Source: Dryas octopetala
Taxonomy: Eukaryota > Streptophyta > Magnoliopsida > Rosales > Rosaceae
Direction: 5' to 3'
Assembly (NCBI GenBank): GCA_963921425.1
Contig: OY992834.1
Coordinates: forward strand, 2,294,001-2,358,000
DNA length: 64,000 nucleotides
A program made the position numbers and the translations under genes. Under the pieces are notes generated by a model. That model saw nothing but the letters and a program-made list of their open reading frames with translations. It did no database searches and was not told the origin of the DNA. Shown here in pieces: positions 1 to 10,947 of this stretch. The first letter of the stretch is position 1; each line of letters begins with the position of its first letter.

Positions 1-579
1 CTAAATTCTCTCTTAGAGATGGGAGAGAGCTGCCTCTCTTTGACTTGAACATCTCCAGATTGGGTTGGGAGAGGGGGGTCGAAAGAGCGCGTGCAAGATG
101 GAAATTTGAACCTTTTTCTTTTTTGGCCTGATGGCATTTTAAGCTTGATGCAAGTATGCAACAAGTAAAAATCCGATTCTTTGATAACATAAGAATAAGA
201 TTTAATGTAGAAAGAAATTTTGCAGTTTATCATATTCCTTGTTACCAATGCTAATGAGAAAATCTCTTTGAGATGGTTGCAAACTCTTAAAGCCTAATTT
301 CTGAGATAATTATTAACTAGGAAAGTTTATCTCTGCAGGGATGGTCCACGTGCAAGGATAATGTACCAAAAGAAAAAAATAAATTATCATAAGAAATAAT
401 AGAAGAAATGAAAAGGACTAGTAACTGTGTAAAATTCAAAAATATGGTCATGAAGAGTATGGAAACTCTGGCTTTTAATTAAGGTCCTACCGAGTACACT
501 TCCAAACTACTTTACAACATCATTATAACAACAAACCTATCACCCACCCACCCTCTTGACATAAAACAAAGCCAGCCTT
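1..579. other. Downstream flank of the EMS1-like gene
   Basis: AT-rich sequence 3' of the minus-strand receptor kinase gene. It should hold the 3' UTR and terminator. I see no gene, repeat or RNA here. Confidence 0.5.
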
Positions 580-3500
580 TTACTCATCTCTGATCCCTTT
601 AAGGAACTTCAACACTTGAAGCATGGTAGGCCTACCAGCAGGGTTATCAGAAAGGCATACACAAGCAATCTGCAGCATTTGAAGCATCATGTGCTTCGAA
701 TCGGCATTGAGTACAATAGGGTCAAGAACATCAGCAGCTTGCCCCTTCTTGGTCTGTTGAGAAACCCAACCCACCAAATTCCCGCCTTCCTTGTCTTTAA
801 AGTCAGGCCCAGTTGGCTCTTTCCCTGTCACCAATTCAAGCAGTATCACACCAAAACTATAGACATCTCCCTTTGTAGTGGACCTCCCACTTTGTCCATA
901 CTCTGGTGGAATGTAGCCTAATGTTCCTGCAATATCAGTTGAAACATGAGTCTCACAGGCACTGATCAATCTTGCAAGCCCAAAGTCTGCAACTTTTGGT
1001 TCAAAGTCTTCATTGAGTAAGATGTTGCTGGCTTTAATGTCCCTGTGAATAATGTGAGGGATAAAGCCATGGTGGAGAAAAGCTAGGCCACGTGCTGCAC
1101 CCATTGCAATTTTGAAACGTCTGTCCCAATCAAGCACTTCAAGAGCTCCAATCCGATTCCTCAGCCAATGGTCTAGGCTCCCATTTACCATATATTCATA
1201 AACAAGGAGCTTCTCCTCGCCAAAAGAGCAGTACCCAAGCAATGGAACGAGATTTTGGTGTTTTACCTTACCCAGGGTTTCCATTTCAGCCATGAATTCT
1301 CGATGACCCTGGGTTTTAAATTCACTTAGCTTCTTAACTGCAACTGTTCTCCCATTGGACAAAGTGGCTTTGTACACAGTTCCAAAGCCTCCATCACCAA
1401 TTATGTTTGTCTTGCAGAAATTGTTGGTGGCTTCAAGAATATCTACTAAAGTTAACTTCAGAAGAGGCTGCTCAAACATGGCCAAATTGATGCTTAGAGG
1501 TTCCTTTGATCTGCTGCTGCTGAGGAAATAGAGATTATGATCCATGAAACTATTTAGCTTACTTTCCTCAGTTTCTTCAGGATCATTTGGTCGGCTGCTT
1601 CTGGTAATCCATCTTATTAGAGCTAAAGCTACAGTAAGAATGATCAGAGCACTTCCAACCACAATAGCTGCAACTCCCCAGGCATTCAACAGTGCTGATT
1701 TATCAAATCTTTTGATCTGGCAATCCAAATTCATAATTCTCCCACACAATTTTTTGTTACCAGCAAGTGAGATTTTTGACAGGTTCTGGCATATACCACT
1801 CCTGGGAATCGGCCCTTCCAACCTATTTTCTGCCAAACTCACATAAAACAGATTGACCAGGCTGCATATTTGCTCTGGGATCTGTCCAGAAAGCCTGTTA
1901 CTTGAAACATCAAAATACTCAAGTTGCATCAGATTACCCAGGTCTGGAGGAATCTCGCCACTAAACAAATTTGCATGAAGATCCAGATATGTCAAGTATG
2001 ACAGATTGCCCAAAGCTTGGGGCAGTTCCCCATTAAAGAAATTGTTGCTCAAGTTCATAGTTTCGATCCTCCATGCCATGGAATTTGAGAACAACTTATC
2101 AACCTCACCAGAAAGCCTGTTTTTCTGAACATACAGCCCTACAAGATTCTGCATGCTTGAAAGAGACGAAGGAAGCTCACCATCAAGCTCGTTGGAGCTT
2201 AAATCCAAGTGGGTTAGCTCTCTCAAGCTGCCAAAGCTTACAGGTATAGCACCAGATAACTTATTACCAGTCAAATTTAACTTTACCAAACTTCCCAAAC
2301 GACCTAAGCTTCCCGGGATGGTGCTTGTGAGCTGGTTATTCCCCAGATACAAGCCTTGAAGCTTGGGGGAATCACCAAACTCTGGAGGAATGGAACCAGT
2401 AAGCATATTCCCAGATAAATCCAAAGTTGTAAGATTTGTTAAGCGAGAGAGGGATCTTGGAATTCCCCCAGACAGCATGTTGTTGCTGATCAACAGATCC
2501 ACCAGAACCATACAGTCTCCCAAATCTTCAGGTATTGTGCCAGACAATCTATTATAGGACAGATCAAATACTCCAACATGTTGAACAAAGCTCAAATCAG
2601 GGATAGTAACCTGCCGAAAATACAAAGGTGATTTTGAAGGAATTGACCCAGATAGATTATTGTGAGAAAGTACCAGACATTGTAACTGAGCAAGGTCTGC
2701 AAGCTCCTCTGGGATAGAGCCCTTGAGATAGTTGTTTCCCAAGTCCAATGTCGTAAGTGCCGTGCACTGGCCAATCTCAGTCGGAATGTTCCCTTCAAGA
2801 AGATTTGAATTCAAGTTGAGAACTGAAAGAGTACTGAGATTTCCAATCTCAGTAGGTATAGTCCCTGTCAACCGATTGTTACTGAGAACTAGCCTTTCCA
2901 ACACTGCTGCACTGCCAATCTCCTTTGAGATAGAACCCGTCAACAGATTATTGGCAGCTGAGAATTCCATCAGATTGAATGAGCTCCACAGACTGTTAGG
3001 TATCGTACCCGTGAAGTTGTTTGAATCAAGGTTCAGCAGCATTAGAGGAAGCTCTGAAAGGTAGTCTGGTATTGATCCAACAATCTGATTATTGACCAAA
3101 ACCAACTGGGTGAGGTTCCTACACCTCAAAAAAGTCTTCTCAATCGTTCCTGAGAGGAAATTGCTATCCAAATCAATCTCCATAAGCGAGACAGCATTAC
3201 AGATCTCTTCTGGAATTGGACCCGTCAACAAATTGTTGCTCAAGCTAAGGTGCATAAGCATGGGGCAATTCCCAATCTCAGGTGGGATATGCCCAGAAAA
3301 CTGATTGCTCGAAAGTAAAATGGATTCAACCTGTTTCCAGTTTCCAAGCCAAAGAGGCAATGGCCCGGAAAGCTGGTTCTTTTCGGCAGAAAATGTCAAC
3401 ATGGGAAGCTCAGAAAGCTCCTCCGGCAACGACCCAGAAAGCGAATTGAAGGAAAGCATCAGTGTCTTTAGATTCCTACAGTTTCCCAGCTCGGCAGGGA

Positions 3501-4479
3501 CAGAACCATTAAGCTCAGAAAAGACTAAATTCAATATACTCAACTTGTGCAACTTCCCAATGGCTGTTGGTATCGAACACTTCAATGGGTTGTACGAAAG
3601 ATCAAGTTTACTCAATGACTCCAACTTAGACAACTCTTCAGGCAATGGCCCTGTTATGGAACAGGAAGGAGAAAAGAAATTCTCCAGCCGTGAAAGGTCA
3701 CCAATTTCACGAGGCAATGGACCAGAAAAATGGTTAATGCCAATGTAGAGGGCAGTCAGATTCATCAAGCTACCAATTTCAGGTGGGATTGCACCAGAGA
3801 ATGAATTGTTTGATATGTCCAAGGAAGCTAAAGATTGAAGCTTTAAAAACAGAGTTAATGGTAGAGAACCTGAGAGAAGGTTGTTGCCAAGGTCCAAGAA
3901 CATAAGCCGGGTCAAGTTCCCAATCTGGGTCGGAACATTTCCGCTGAGGCCATTGCTGGAGAGGTCCAGGGTCTGAAGCTGACCCAAATTTCCAATTTGT
4001 GGTGGTATTTTTCCGCTGAAATTGTTGAAGCTGAGTTTGAGGGTTTCAAGCTGAATCAACTCACTGAGTTGGGCTGGTATTTCACCATGGAACTGGTTGT
4101 CACCGAGACAGAGCTGCTTTAAGCGTTTGAGGTTGAGAATCTGAGGTGGGATTTGGCCGTAGAGGAGGTTGGAGGAGAGGTCAAGGACGGTGAGGTTAGG
4201 GAGAGAGAAGAGAGAGGGCGGGAGTGGGCCTTTGAGGGAAAGAGTTGGGAGGGCGAGTGAAGTGACTCGGCCGAGTTGGCAAGAGACGCCGACCCAGTTG
4301 CAGTGTGGGGTGGATGGGTTCCACGAAGAGAGAAATTCTGGGTTTTCAAGTGAGGCTTTGAAGGAAAGGAGGGCTTCTTTTTCAGGGTGTTGTTCATTTG
4401 GGTCTACAATGGCGGTGGTGAGTTGGAAACAGAGCTCAAACGCTAAGAGCATGAAAAAGAGAGTCTTGGTCGAAGCCAT
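580..4479 (-). CDS. EMS1: LRR receptor-like serine/threonine kinase, EMS1/EXS type
   Basis: This is a plasma-membrane receptor kinase. In Arabidopsis EMS1 binds the secreted peptide TPD1 and specifies tapetal cells in the anther; that role is transferred by family. The gene is one uninterrupted exon of 1299 codons, starting at the ATG at 4479 (MASTKTLFF, a hydrophobic signal peptide). An open extension to 4557 begins with TTG, so it is not used. The order is: LRR N-terminal cap with a WNxSxxHCNWxGVxC motif; a long run of 24-residue leucine-rich repeats with LxGxIPxE cores; a transmembrane segment near residues 933-957; a juxtamembrane stretch; and the kinase domain from about 1025 to 1295. 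Kinase residues are all present: glycine loop GDGGFG (1028-1033), Lys1049, HRD with Asp1147, DFG (1165-1167), then a GTLGYIPPEYG activation segment. The protein is about 100 residues longer than Arabidopsis EMS1 (1192). Identification as EMS1 rather than a close paralogue is likely but not proven. Confidence 0.93.
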   Translation of the reverse strand: MASTKTLFFMLLAFELCFQLTTAIVDPNEQHPEKEALLSFKASLENPEFLSSWNPSTPHCNWVGVSCQLGRVTSLALPTLSLKGPLPPSLFSLPNLTVLDLSSNLLYGQIPPQILNLKRLKQLCLGDNQFHGEIPAQLSELIQLETLKLSFNNFSGKIPPQIGNLGQLQTLDLSSNGLSGNVPTQIGNLTRLMFLDLGNNLLSGSLPLTLFLKLQSLASLDISNNSFSGAIPPEIGSLMNLTALYIGINHFSGPLPREIGDLSRLENFFSPSCSITGPLPEELSKLESLSKLDLSYNPLKCSIPTAIGKLHKLSILNLVFSELNGSVPAELGNCRNLKTLMLSFNSLSGSLPEELSELPMLTFSAEKNQLSGPLPLWLGNWKQVESILLSSNQFSGHIPPEIGNCPMLMHLSLSNNLLTGPIPEEICNAVSLMEIDLDSNFLSGTIEKTFLRCRNLTQLVLVNNQIVGSIPDYLSELPLMLLNLDSNNFTGTIPNSLWSSFNLMEFSAANNLLTGSISKEIGSAAVLERLVLSNNRLTGTIPTEIGNLSTLSVLNLNSNLLEGNIPTEIGQCTALTTLDLGNNYLKGSIPEELADLAQLQCLVLSHNNLSGSIPSKSPLYFRQVTIPDLSFVQHVGVFDLSYNRLSGTIPEDLGDCMVLVDLLISNNMLSGGIPRSLSRLTNLTTLDLSGNMLTGSIPPEFGDSPKLQGLYLGNNQLTSTIPGSLGRLGSLVKLNLTGNKLSGAIPVSFGSLRELTHLDLSSNELDGELPSSLSSMQNLVGLYVQKNRLSGEVDKLFSNSMAWRIETMNLSNNFFNGELPQALGNLSYLTYLDLHANLFSGEIPPDLGNLMQLEYFDVSSNRLSGQIPEQICSLVNLFYVSLAENRLEGPIPRSGICQNLSKISLAGNKKLCGRIMNLDCQIKRFDKSALLNAWGVAAIVVGSALIILTVALALIRWITRSSRPNDPEETEESKLNSFMDHNLYFLSSSRSKEPLSINLAMFEQPLLKLTLVDILEATNNFCKTNIIGDGGFGTVYKATLSNGRTVAVKKLSEFKTQGHREFMAEMETLGKVKHQNLVPLLGYCSFGEEKLLVYEYMVNGSLDHWLRNRIGALEVLDWDRRFKIAMGAARGLAFLHHGFIPHIIHRDIKASNILLNEDFEPKVADFGLARLISACETHVSTDIAGTLGYIPPEYGQSGRSTTKGDVYSFGVILLELVTGKEPTGPDFKDKEGGNLVGWVSQQTKKGQAADVLDPIVLNADSKHMMLQMLQIACVCLSDNPAGRPTMLQVLKFLKGIRDE

Positions 4480-6075
4480 AACTGAAACACAGAGATGGAG
4501 AGAGAGAACCAGAAAGAGAGGGTCTAAAGCAGCTTGCAAAGAAACGAAGATAGACAAAGAGGAGACCTCTAATGAGAACGAGTGAGGAGGAGATGAAGAA
4601 GCCTGAACGCCATAGCTTTCATTTTCAAAGAGTACGAGAGCGAGACTGCGAGAGTGTGGCAGTGCCCATAACAGTATTTAATTTTTCAGAGAAGGGCACG
4701 CAGCTCACGTGACTTATACTCTCGTAACGGAAATTCTGTTTTCTTTGCACAGAAACCCCTGTTTGACCCAAAGTATTTCTTTCTCGAATTTCTATTTTGA
4801 CCCCAAAAGTCTTTGTATTCTGAAATATAGACCTCCCTAGCAGCACTTGGCAGAATAAGAATGCAGATCCTAGTGTCCTAGTTTTAACCTACTTCAGAAA
4901 ATCCGGCACTTGTCTCTTTTTGCCTTTTCTTTTCATTCTTCAAGTTTGTACTGCTTCGGAAAATAAGGGCTTGTTTTATTTGCTTGTCACTCTCTTTTGC
5001 TTATTCTAATATTTGTGATTGAAATCATTGAATGCATGAATTGTTTTTGTAGATGTGGCTTTGTTGGTGGGTTTAGCTGCTTTAGCACTGTGTTTGGATG
5101 TAGTTAAAATGCTTCATAAGAATAAGATTCGTATGACTTTTTTGTAGTTGGATTATTATTTTCATAGTTGTTATGGTATATAATATGGTAATGCATGCAT
5201 GCATGTTGTTTATTATTTCATTTGTTTAGGTATAGAAGCAAGAATCGAATGTCATTGCAAGGATTGAAAATGTTTTAGTTTTAGTGGGTACGTGGGGTTT
5301 TTTTTATAATAGTTTTTATTTCTCTTTCCGTGGGGCAAATTCACAAATGTTTACACATTTTACTTGAAGTGGGCCCCACAAGATTTGGGTTAGAAATATG
5401 AATAAATGAAATAGAGGAGTAAGGATGGAAACGTGAGTTGTGTGAACGTCCTTTTCTACTCCAAAGAAAAAGGGGTTTCTGCTCAACGCCAAAAGGAGCA
5501 TCAGAAGAGAAAAATGTGACACTAAGATTTAATTTTTTGATTTGAAAAAACCATTGAATCGAAACGAATAGCAATAAGTTATAATTTGTGTTATTGGAAA
5601 GCCCAGAATCACTTTTTATGTTGAGGAACAGCAAATAAAAATTTGGTATATTTAAGAGAGTGAGTGCCAAATGCATTGGGAAACATTTTCCCTTTTAATC
5701 ATGAAACTTATTTTTGACAAATGTTTTGGAAAACAAGCACAAATTTTGGTGCTTAAGCTTAACAAACCATTAAACCATTAAATCTCTGATAAAAACAAAA
5801 AAAGCTAACCACTAAATTTAAATCTACCAAAAGCAAGTTGACTAGTATGACATGATGAGATTTATTTCATTTCATTTGGGCCCGCTTTGGAGTCAGACTG
5901 TCCAAGATTGAGATTTGGGCCTGGAATCTCTCAAGTGAACTGACAAGAAAGCCCTCGAGAGTCGAGAGTGACGGAGCCGGGAGTTTTGAGCATTTAATAG
6001 CAAATACCAACTCTGCAGCCTCATGGCAATGTGCATTGACTGTGGTTTTGAGGTGGAAGCGTGGTTGTTTTCGTC
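4480..6075. other. Upstream region of the EMS1-like gene
   Basis: Holds the 5' UTR and promoter of the minus-strand kinase gene. A purine/pyrimidine-biased stretch lies just upstream of the ATG. Beyond that the sequence is AT-rich with no coding potential I can support. Confidence 0.45.
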
Positions 6076-6076
6076 A

Positions 6077-7177
6077 TTATGATATAAATATAACCTTTTT
6101 GTTTTTTGCACCTGGGATGTGGATAGGAAATTGATGAGACATGAGATGATGAGAGTAAGTAGGGGACTGGGCCTGGGCCTGAGCCCGACCTGTCCCTTCT
6201 CAGCAAGCAAGCCTAGAACACGAATTTTGTCTGTTTTGATGCTTATATTTGAAGAAATTATTATGTATAACTGTTATATTGATACGTGCTATAATTACTT
6301 TATTTGTTGTAATATGAGTGAATGTTATTAATATTATACCCTATTAATATAAACACATCATCTAATAATATCCTTACACGTTGAATTGGTTATATCACAT
6401 AACAGTATATCGATTATATCTTATAATTTTTTCATATCCAACACATTTCATTTTATTCATTTAAATCTTCCTCTCTTTTTTCTTTTATTTTCATCAAATA
6501 CTTAAATGAATCAAAATAAAAAACAACTTAATTTTATTTTGAATTTTAGATTTATACTTGATGGAAAAAAAATATTAAAAAAATGGGAATAAAACCTTTT
6601 TGTTGTTTCTCTCTGGAAAGCTGTCATTGGCAGGAAAGCTTTATCCATTGAAGGTACATTTGCCTTGTCTTTATTAAGCCATATTTCTACATGAAAATAA
6701 TTGCAAAAGCAGGATTATTATTGAGTTGTACTGACATCAGTTGCTTGTGGCCCCAACGGATTTGCATAGCCAAAAGATTCAGAGATCATATGCTCACTGC
6801 AGAGTTTTCTGCTGCTAAAAGAAGATACTTTTTACCGCCAAACACTGGAAAGTGGAAACAAAATTTAAAATTTCTGCACATGCATAATAAATACATAAGC
6901 TATATTTTGATCGTTGAGTGTAAACAGTAGTAGTAGTAGTAAGTAGTAACTATTGGTTGTTGAGTGTAAAGTGTAATAAACAGTGGTAATTAATTATTTT
7001 CCCAAAAAAACCGTGGTAATTAATTATTACGAGCAGGGAGATGAGAAGCACATTACATCACATGATCACAATCTCTCTTGCATGAAAATTGAAACCCTCT
7101 GCAAGCAATTAATAGCTACGAGCTACGAGTGATGAAGACAAGTTTTTGGGATGGGGACCAAGCTGAGTGAGAGTGAT
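6077..7177 (+). repeat. Dispersed duplicated segment, copy A
   Basis: About 1.1 kb that recurs in the same orientation at 43915-45228. Shared landmarks in order are TTTTTGTTTTTTGCAC, a GGGCCTGGGCC block, AATTTTGTCTGTTTTGATGC, CCTTTTTGTTGTTTCT, AAAATAATTGCAAAAGCA, AAATTTCTACACATGCATAA and GGGATGGGGACCA. The stretch 6240-6500 is diverged or replaced between copies. No terminal repeats or coding sequence were seen, so the element type is unknown. It may be a low-copy transposon relic. Confidence 0.65.
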
Positions 7178-7764
7178 GCGTGCACGCTGTCAGCTTAGAA
7201 GAAACAAAGATGATTACTTTATTATTAATACTTTATTTTTGGGGAAATATATTTTCTATATTTTAATTCAGAGTTGCGATTCATGGAAGGTTTTTGCCTT
7301 TTGGTGGGGATTTTGGAACGTGAAAATATTAATACCCAAAATGGAAGATTGAGAAAGATTTTTGAGGTGACTTTTGCGTGAGTAAAGTTAAAGTTGGTGA
7401 ACCAAATTTACTGCATGCACAGATGCACTGACTGCTCCTTCTCATAGTCTCTGAGGCCGAGATATGAATAATGGCATCGGCCATACTTTTAAGTGCAACC
7501 CACTCACTGCCACTGCCAAGTCATACGTATGTGAGAGATTCCCGGATTCCTTCTATTTTATGCGTCATCAGATCAGAGCTTTGTGTTTTGGTTCACAATT
7601 ACAACACATACATCTTTAAATTCATATCATTAACTAAATGTCTATTCTACAATACGATAACAAGAGTTTATTGCACTCAAATGTGTGCTTGCACATTTTC
7701 AAAAACTCTCGGTACACAAAAACAAGACCTTAATTACAAGATTTAATATTGGAAAAATACATAA

Positions 7765-8037
7765 AGGGGTGTCCCAACTTAGATTTATTGAATTTTAAAA
7801 ATTCAATAAAATCTAAGTATTCTCAACTTAGATTTTAATGGATTTCAAAAAAATCAAAGTATCTCTAATTCAGATTTTAATAGATTCTAATGAAATTCAG
7901 ATACCTTAAAAAAGTCATAAATTTCATTAAGGAAATGATTTTGATATATTTGGATAGATTTGAATACATTTTTTTATACATAACAAATTTCATAAAAATT
8001 TTAGTCAATTTTTGAGATTTTAAGTTGGGACGCCCCT
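7765..8037. mobile_element. MITE-like inverted-repeat element
   Basis: The ends are imperfect inverted repeats: AGGGGTGTCCCAACTTA at 7765-7781 and its near-complement at 8021-8037, with one mismatch. The weaker match may extend about 10 bases outward on each side. The interior is AT-rich with repeats of an ACTTAGATTTTA motif, including a small stem near 7777-7818. No clear target-site duplication and no coding sequence. Superfamily not assigned. Confidence 0.6.
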
Positions 8038-8049
8038 AAATGTTATTTA

Positions 8050-9890
8050 CTAATTAAGCAGAAAGTAGAATAGATATGAACATTTGGATTGAAGAAACGT
8101 TGTGATGATACTCCACAGTCCAGAGGCCCTAACATAGTCAATAGAATACCAAAGCAGATGCCTGTTACGTAGTCCAAATGGTATAACACAAGAGCATCTG
8201 GCCCAAATAACATGAAGATTGACTGGGCCAATAAAGTATGTGGTATATATGAGCCGGCTCAAAAGACTGTCAAGCCCATGTGAACCTCTACTACTGGCTT
8301 GGGCTTTGTTGAGTTGAGTCCATATTTTGCTCTTGCGAAATTAATTAAATTATTGCAAGGAACAAAAGGAGCGAACAAATGAGTCAATCAAAGCTGAAAT
8401 TCGATCTATTCTATTCTATTATCTTCTATTCCCTATTTCCATAACAGCTGCCATTCACTCATTGGTTCATTCACTTAATTGAACGTCCAAGAAAGTGACA
8501 CGTGCCCCATTTGACACCTGGCTGAAAAGTGATGCTGGTAAAAGGAGAGGAAACGTGTCAAATGTGAGATAAAAGAAGACAGACTTTGCCTGAATTTATG
8601 CTGATGATTGGGGATAGAATTGTGAGTATGACGAGTAAGACAGATTGACAGTCAAAGGAATAATAGAGAAAAATGAAAAGCTTCGAGTGGTTGTAATCAA
8701 AAATAGGCACGCGTCAATTTAGGAGTGCTTAATTCCAATGAGGCGATTGTAGTCCATTGGGCAAGTGCCTGCATCCTCCAAATTCCTTTAGTCCTTAACT
8801 CTCACATTGCAATAAAGTTGTGCTTTAAAACCTGGCATTCAATATTCAAAGGCATCGTATAGCAGCCGGAGATATAGTGATTAGTGAGTGACCCTCAATA
8901 TTTTATAGCTCTTAATTAATACAAAGGGACCTGATTCCTTAATATCTGCTGAACTTGCAGCTCAAACTAGTGCACAGCTACCTATCCAGTCCTTTCATAC
9001 AGTTGGTTGCAGTATGTAGATTCTTCGTAGCTAGCTAGCCATGGGTTTTTTTTTTTTTTTTTTTTAAGTTGATATTGACTGCATGGGATCATGAGGATGT
9101 AGTGGGAATATTCATCGATCATATGGCAATTTCACTGCTAATAATGTTACATTTTTGTACCACTTTTTTGATAGAAAACGAAACACATCGATACAAATAA
9201 GTTTCACTTCTATTAATTTTAGTCTTAAGATTTAGACTTGTTACAGACTTATGATTGATCATACAAAACCTTAATTAATAATGATGCCCTAATGAAACAA
9301 CATCAAGATATTGTAGTAGCTAGGTTAATTTGCATGCAACCACTGCAAATGGCTGGAAATGGTATGTTGCTGTTCTTGCTCTTGCGAAAAGATTTAAACA
9401 AGTACGAAGTCCACATACAAATTAAGTATTATGGTTTCTGACTGCTTTTGGTTCCTGTGAAGCATTTAGGACATGATGTTGTGTCTCTTCCTTAAATTAA
9501 ATTGAAAACACTAATTCCGAGCTTGTTGATAAGATAATTTTTTCCTTTCTAATTAATGTTAGATAGCATGTGCATGCAGAAAATGAAGCACCGGCCTTAG
9601 CTTAAAAGCTGAATTCCCATTTGCCTAAGATATTGTATTAAAGTAGCAAAAAGTAAAATATTCTTCATTCCCATTAACCCAATAAGGCAATGACATTAGA
9701 TTCTACAATTAATAGAGATACAATATAATAATTGGACAAGTACTTAATAATGCTAGCTTTTCAGAGGGATCTCTTAATCAGTGGCTTCTTACCACACTTG
9801 ATATAACACGTCCTTTCCCCAAAATAGAAAAGTTTTTGATTCTTGAATAGTAATATGTTTATTAATTGTCCTAATTCGCTTTCTTGAAGC
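8050..9890. other. Intergenic region upstream of the PEBP gene
   Basis: AT-rich sequence with a poly-T run near 9048-9065. No coding exon, RNA gene or transposon end that I can support. The last part should contain the distal promoter of the gene starting at 10024. Confidence 0.4.
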
Positions 9891-9891
9891 C

Positions 9892-9898
9892 TATATAA
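9892..9898 (+). promoter_or_regulatory. TATA box of the BFT-like gene
   Basis: TATATAA lies 126 bases before the ATG pair at 10024/10027. A start of transcription 25-35 bases downstream would fall near 9925. That would leave out the in-frame ATG at 9916 and give a leader of about 100 nt. Confidence 0.6.
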
Positions 9899-10023
9899 GA
9901 CAGCATATATCATATATGCTTTTCACCGACACTAGTTACCACAAAGCGGTACACATACATCTTTTAGTACTCTCTTTTTCAGTACTAGCTAGCTTGCTAC
10001 TCCATTATTTTGGTTTTGATGTA

Positions 10024-10926
10024 ATGATGTCAAGGATGATGGAGCCACTAACTATAGGAAGAGTGATAGGAGAGGTGGTGGACATCTTCACCCCAAGTGT
10101 GAAAATAAATGTAATTTACAATCCCAACAGACAGGTTGCCAATGGCCACGAGCTCATGCCTTCTGTAATTGCTGCTAAACCTCGAGTTGAGATCGGTGGT
10201 GAAGATTTGAGAGCTGCTTATACATTAGTAAGTTTCACCATTATTAATACGTACTAATTAATTATTATCGACATATTGCTTTGCTCCATTTATAATGTAA
10301 GCTATTAACTATGTTTTTTGGGCTGTGGTTGTCAACTTTCGAAGATTATGACAGACCCAGATTTTCCAAGCCCCAGTGACCCACACTTAAGAGAACATCT
10401 CCATTGGTAACTCATAGCTAGTTTAAGTTCATATATAATTTCGTACCTTAATTAATTAGTCGATCTGTTTTAATTTTACTATTACTAAATACATTTAATA
10501 ATGAACAAAAAATATTAATTTCAGGATGGTCACAGACATTCCTGGTACCACTGATGTGTCCTTTGGTAAGTTTCTACAACTGTAATCTATCGATCACTTG
10601 CATATAGATATGTCATTGCCAACATTAATTATAGGACAAGATTAGCTAGGGTTTTCCATTGATTCCTAATTAAGTGGGTGATCTTCAATATTGATTAATT
10701 AACAGGGAAAGAAATTGTGGAGTATGAAAGTCCAAAGCCAGCTGTGGGGATTCACAGGTACGTGTTTGTGTTGTTCAAGCAGAGAGGAAGACAAACAGTG
10801 AGAGGTCCAGCTTCCAGAGACAATTTCAACACCAGAACATTTTCACAGGAGAATGGTCTTGGCCTGCCTGTGGCTGTTGTCTACTTCAATGCACAGAGAG
10901 AAACTGCTGCTAGATCAAGAAGATGA
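10024..10926 (+). CDS. BFT: PEBP-family floral regulator, BFT/TFL1 type
   Basis: A phosphatidylethanolamine-binding-like protein of the FT/TFL1 family, which binds FD-type bZIP factors and 14-3-3 proteins to promote or repress flowering. Exons are 10024-10227, 10345-10406, 10525-10565 and 10706-10926. Exons 2 and 3 are 62 and 41 bp, the canonical sizes for the family, and all splice sites are GT-AG. The product is 174 residues from the second ATG (10027, MSRMMEPL) or 175 from the first. It contains the [10 protein letters not shown] and GIHRYVF ligand-pocket motifs and a C-terminal [13 protein letters not shown]. The MSR start, VEIGG stretch and [12 protein letters not shown] resemble BROTHER OF FT AND TFL1 more than TFL1 or CEN. 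At the two positions that separate activators from repressors it has His85 (REHLHW) and Asp140 (SRDNF), both TFL1-like. A repressor role is inferred from these. Confidence 0.93.
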
Positions 10927-10947
10927 TGAATTAATATTAATTCATCA
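10924..10947. repeat. Perfect 24-bp palindrome over the BFT stop codon
   Basis: A perfectly self-complementary 24-base run begins with the TGA stop codon and ends with TTCATCA. It could form a short stem at the start of the 3' UTR, or be chance in AT-rich sequence. Confidence 0.7.

Noticed and set aside
616..3748. Several plus-strand open frames of 60-150 codons
   Set aside because: They are antisense to the EMS1-like repeats, follow their periodicity and resemble no protein.
4480..4557. 26-codon N-terminal extension of the EMS1-like frame
   Set aside because: It begins with TTG; the first ATG, at 4479, opens a good signal peptide.
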